A stretch of DNA of 64,000 bases, from positions 62,001 through 126,000 of the forward strand of contig NZ_FORP01000012.1 in the NCBI RefSeq assembly GCF_900114035.1. The letters run 5' to 3'. The translations under genes were made by a program, and so were the position numbers. The notes under the pieces are model-generated. The model did no database searches. It was not told the origin of the DNA and saw only the letters and a program-made list of their open reading frames with translations. The DNA comes from Amycolatopsis sacchari. GTDB taxonomy: Bacteria; Actinomycetota; Actinomycetes; Mycobacteriales; Pseudonocardiaceae. The number at the start of each line of letters is the position of its first letter. Positions within the stretch are counted from its first letter, which is position 1. Of this stretch, positions 63,474 to 64,000 are shown in pieces.

Positions 63474-64000
63474 ATGCACACCGCCCTGTGCGACACGCTC
63501 GGCATCGAGCACCCGATCATCGGTTTCACGCCGTCCGAGCACGTCGCCGCGGCGATCAGCAAGGCCGGCGGGCTCGGCGTGCTCGGCTGCGTCCGGTTCA
63601 ACGACGCCGACGAGCTGGACCGCGTGCTGGACTGGATGGACGAGCACACCGGAGGCAGGCCGTACGGCGTGGACGTCGTGATGCCGGCGAAGGTCCCGAC
63701 CGAAGGCACGCAGGTCGACCTGGACAAGCTGATCCCCGAGGAGCACAAGGCGTTCGTCGAGCGCACGCTGAAGGACCTCGGCGTCCCCGAGCTGCCGGAG
63801 GACGCCGAGCAGCGCGCCGGTGTGCTGGGCTGGCTGCACTCGGTCGCACGCTCACACGTCGAGGTGGCGTTGCGGCACCCGATCAAGCTCATCGCCAACG
63901 CCCTGGGCTCACCGCCGGTGGACGTCATCGAGCAGGCACACGCACACGGCGTCCCCGTCGCGGCACTCGCGGGCAAGGCCGAGCACGCCCGGCGGCACGT
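63474..64000 (+). CDS. Nitronate monooxygenase-family flavoprotein, 3' truncated by the window
   Basis: The first 175 residues are visible: [74 protein letters not shown], then [41 protein letters not shown]. The pattern is the FMN TIM-barrel of the NMO/2-nitropropane dioxygenase family, nearest in form to mycobacterial Rv1533. The ATG at 63474 has GGAGAGG 5 bp upstream and follows fadD19 by 9 bp, so it is probably co-transcribed with fadD19 under KstR. It is also distantly similar in fold to IpdC. The substrate is unknown. Confidence 0.85.
   Translation, partial: MHTALCDTLGIEHPIIGFTPSEHVAAAISKAGGLGVLGCVRFNDADELDRVLDWMDEHTGGRPYGVDVVMPAKVPTEGTQVDLDKLIPEEHKAFVERTLKDLGVPELPEDAEQRAGVLGWLHSVARSHVEVALRHPIKLIANALGSPPVDVIEQAHAHGVPVAALAGKAEHARRH

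Noticed and set aside
61023-63839. Single 938-residue minus-strand frame joining echA19 with sequence opposite fadD19
   Set aside because: Only the last 262 residues resemble a protein (EchA19), beginning at an ATG with a good ribosome site. The upstream part is a shadow of fadD19.

Overview
The window is high-GC actinobacterial DNA. Gene content, heavy GTG start use, 4-bp ATGA/GTGA stop-start overlaps and F420-type enzymes point to a mycolic-acid-order or Pseudonocardiaceae genome. The short TGAAYGG-type intergenic palindromes and the gene order make an Amycolatopsis-like Pseudonocardiaceae my best guess (inference, no 16S in the window). Almost the whole window is one sterol (cholesterol/phytosterol) catabolic locus, recognisable gene by gene against the KstR/KstR2 regulons of Mycobacterium tuberculosis and Rhodococcus.

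Layout. 1-2834: two F420-dependent luciferase-like genes, the tail of a third, and a secreted serine hydrolase. 2953-5676: kstR, divergent from fadE34. 5707-12239: an SNF2 helicase/SWIM-protein pair, an esterase and a wax-ester synthase/DGAT. 12296-16848: the igr operon fadE28-fadE29-chsH2-chsH1-ltp2 (last side-chain cycle). 17616-25507: a membrane protein; the leftward operon kstD-kshA-small Cys protein-kshB-chsH3 (ring opening); and a divergent second ketosteroid-dehydrogenase-like flavoprotein. 25554-29015: hsaADCB (A/B-ring cleavage). 29523-38959: KstR2-type HIP (C/D-ring) genes, fadD3-ech-fadE31-fadE32-fadE33 leftward and fadE30-ipdF-kstR2-fadA6 rightward. 39340-42540: an insertion of an M20 amidohydrolase, a metal-dependent amidohydrolase and an acetyltransferase. 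42545-48407: echA20-ipdA-ipdB-ipdC-alpha/beta hydrolase leftward and two SDR genes rightward. 48874-51815: two redox-sensor/enzyme pairs (HxlR + NmrA-type quinone reductase; MerR + Old Yellow Enzyme). 51826-54466: cyp125 divergent from fadA5. 55690-63464: ltp3-ltp4-DUF35 divergent from an acyl-CoA synthetase, then echA19 divergent from fadD19. 63474-end: a truncated nitronate-monooxygenase-like gene.

How it works together: CYP125 oxidises the sterol side chain. FadD19 and the other ligase activate it. FadE34, FadE28/29, EchA19, ChsH3, ChsH1/H2, FadA5 and Ltp2 shorten it, and Ltp3/Ltp4 plus DUF35 probably handle C24-branched chains. KstD and KshA/KshB open ring B. HsaABCD degrade rings A/B to HIP. 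FadD3, FadE30, IpdF, IpdC, EchA20, IpdAB, FadA6 and FadE31-33 then degrade rings C/D. By eye I find perfect or one-mismatch KstR boxes (TNNAACNNGTTNNA) at every KstR-type promoter, and KstR2-type boxes at the two HIP divergent promoters.

Most unusual items: (i) KshB carries an extra ~200-residue linker built of ~13 degenerate 12-residue repeats between its FAD/NAD reductase part and its 2Fe-2S domain; (ii) four 74-bp tandem repeats lie between the synthetase gene and echA19; (iii) a frame-hopping 21-bp repeat tract follows fadA5 and a GAGCCG-rich repeat tract follows ltp2; (iv) twin perfect hairpins follow the inserted amidohydrolase; (v) a perfect KstR box lies inside fadD19.
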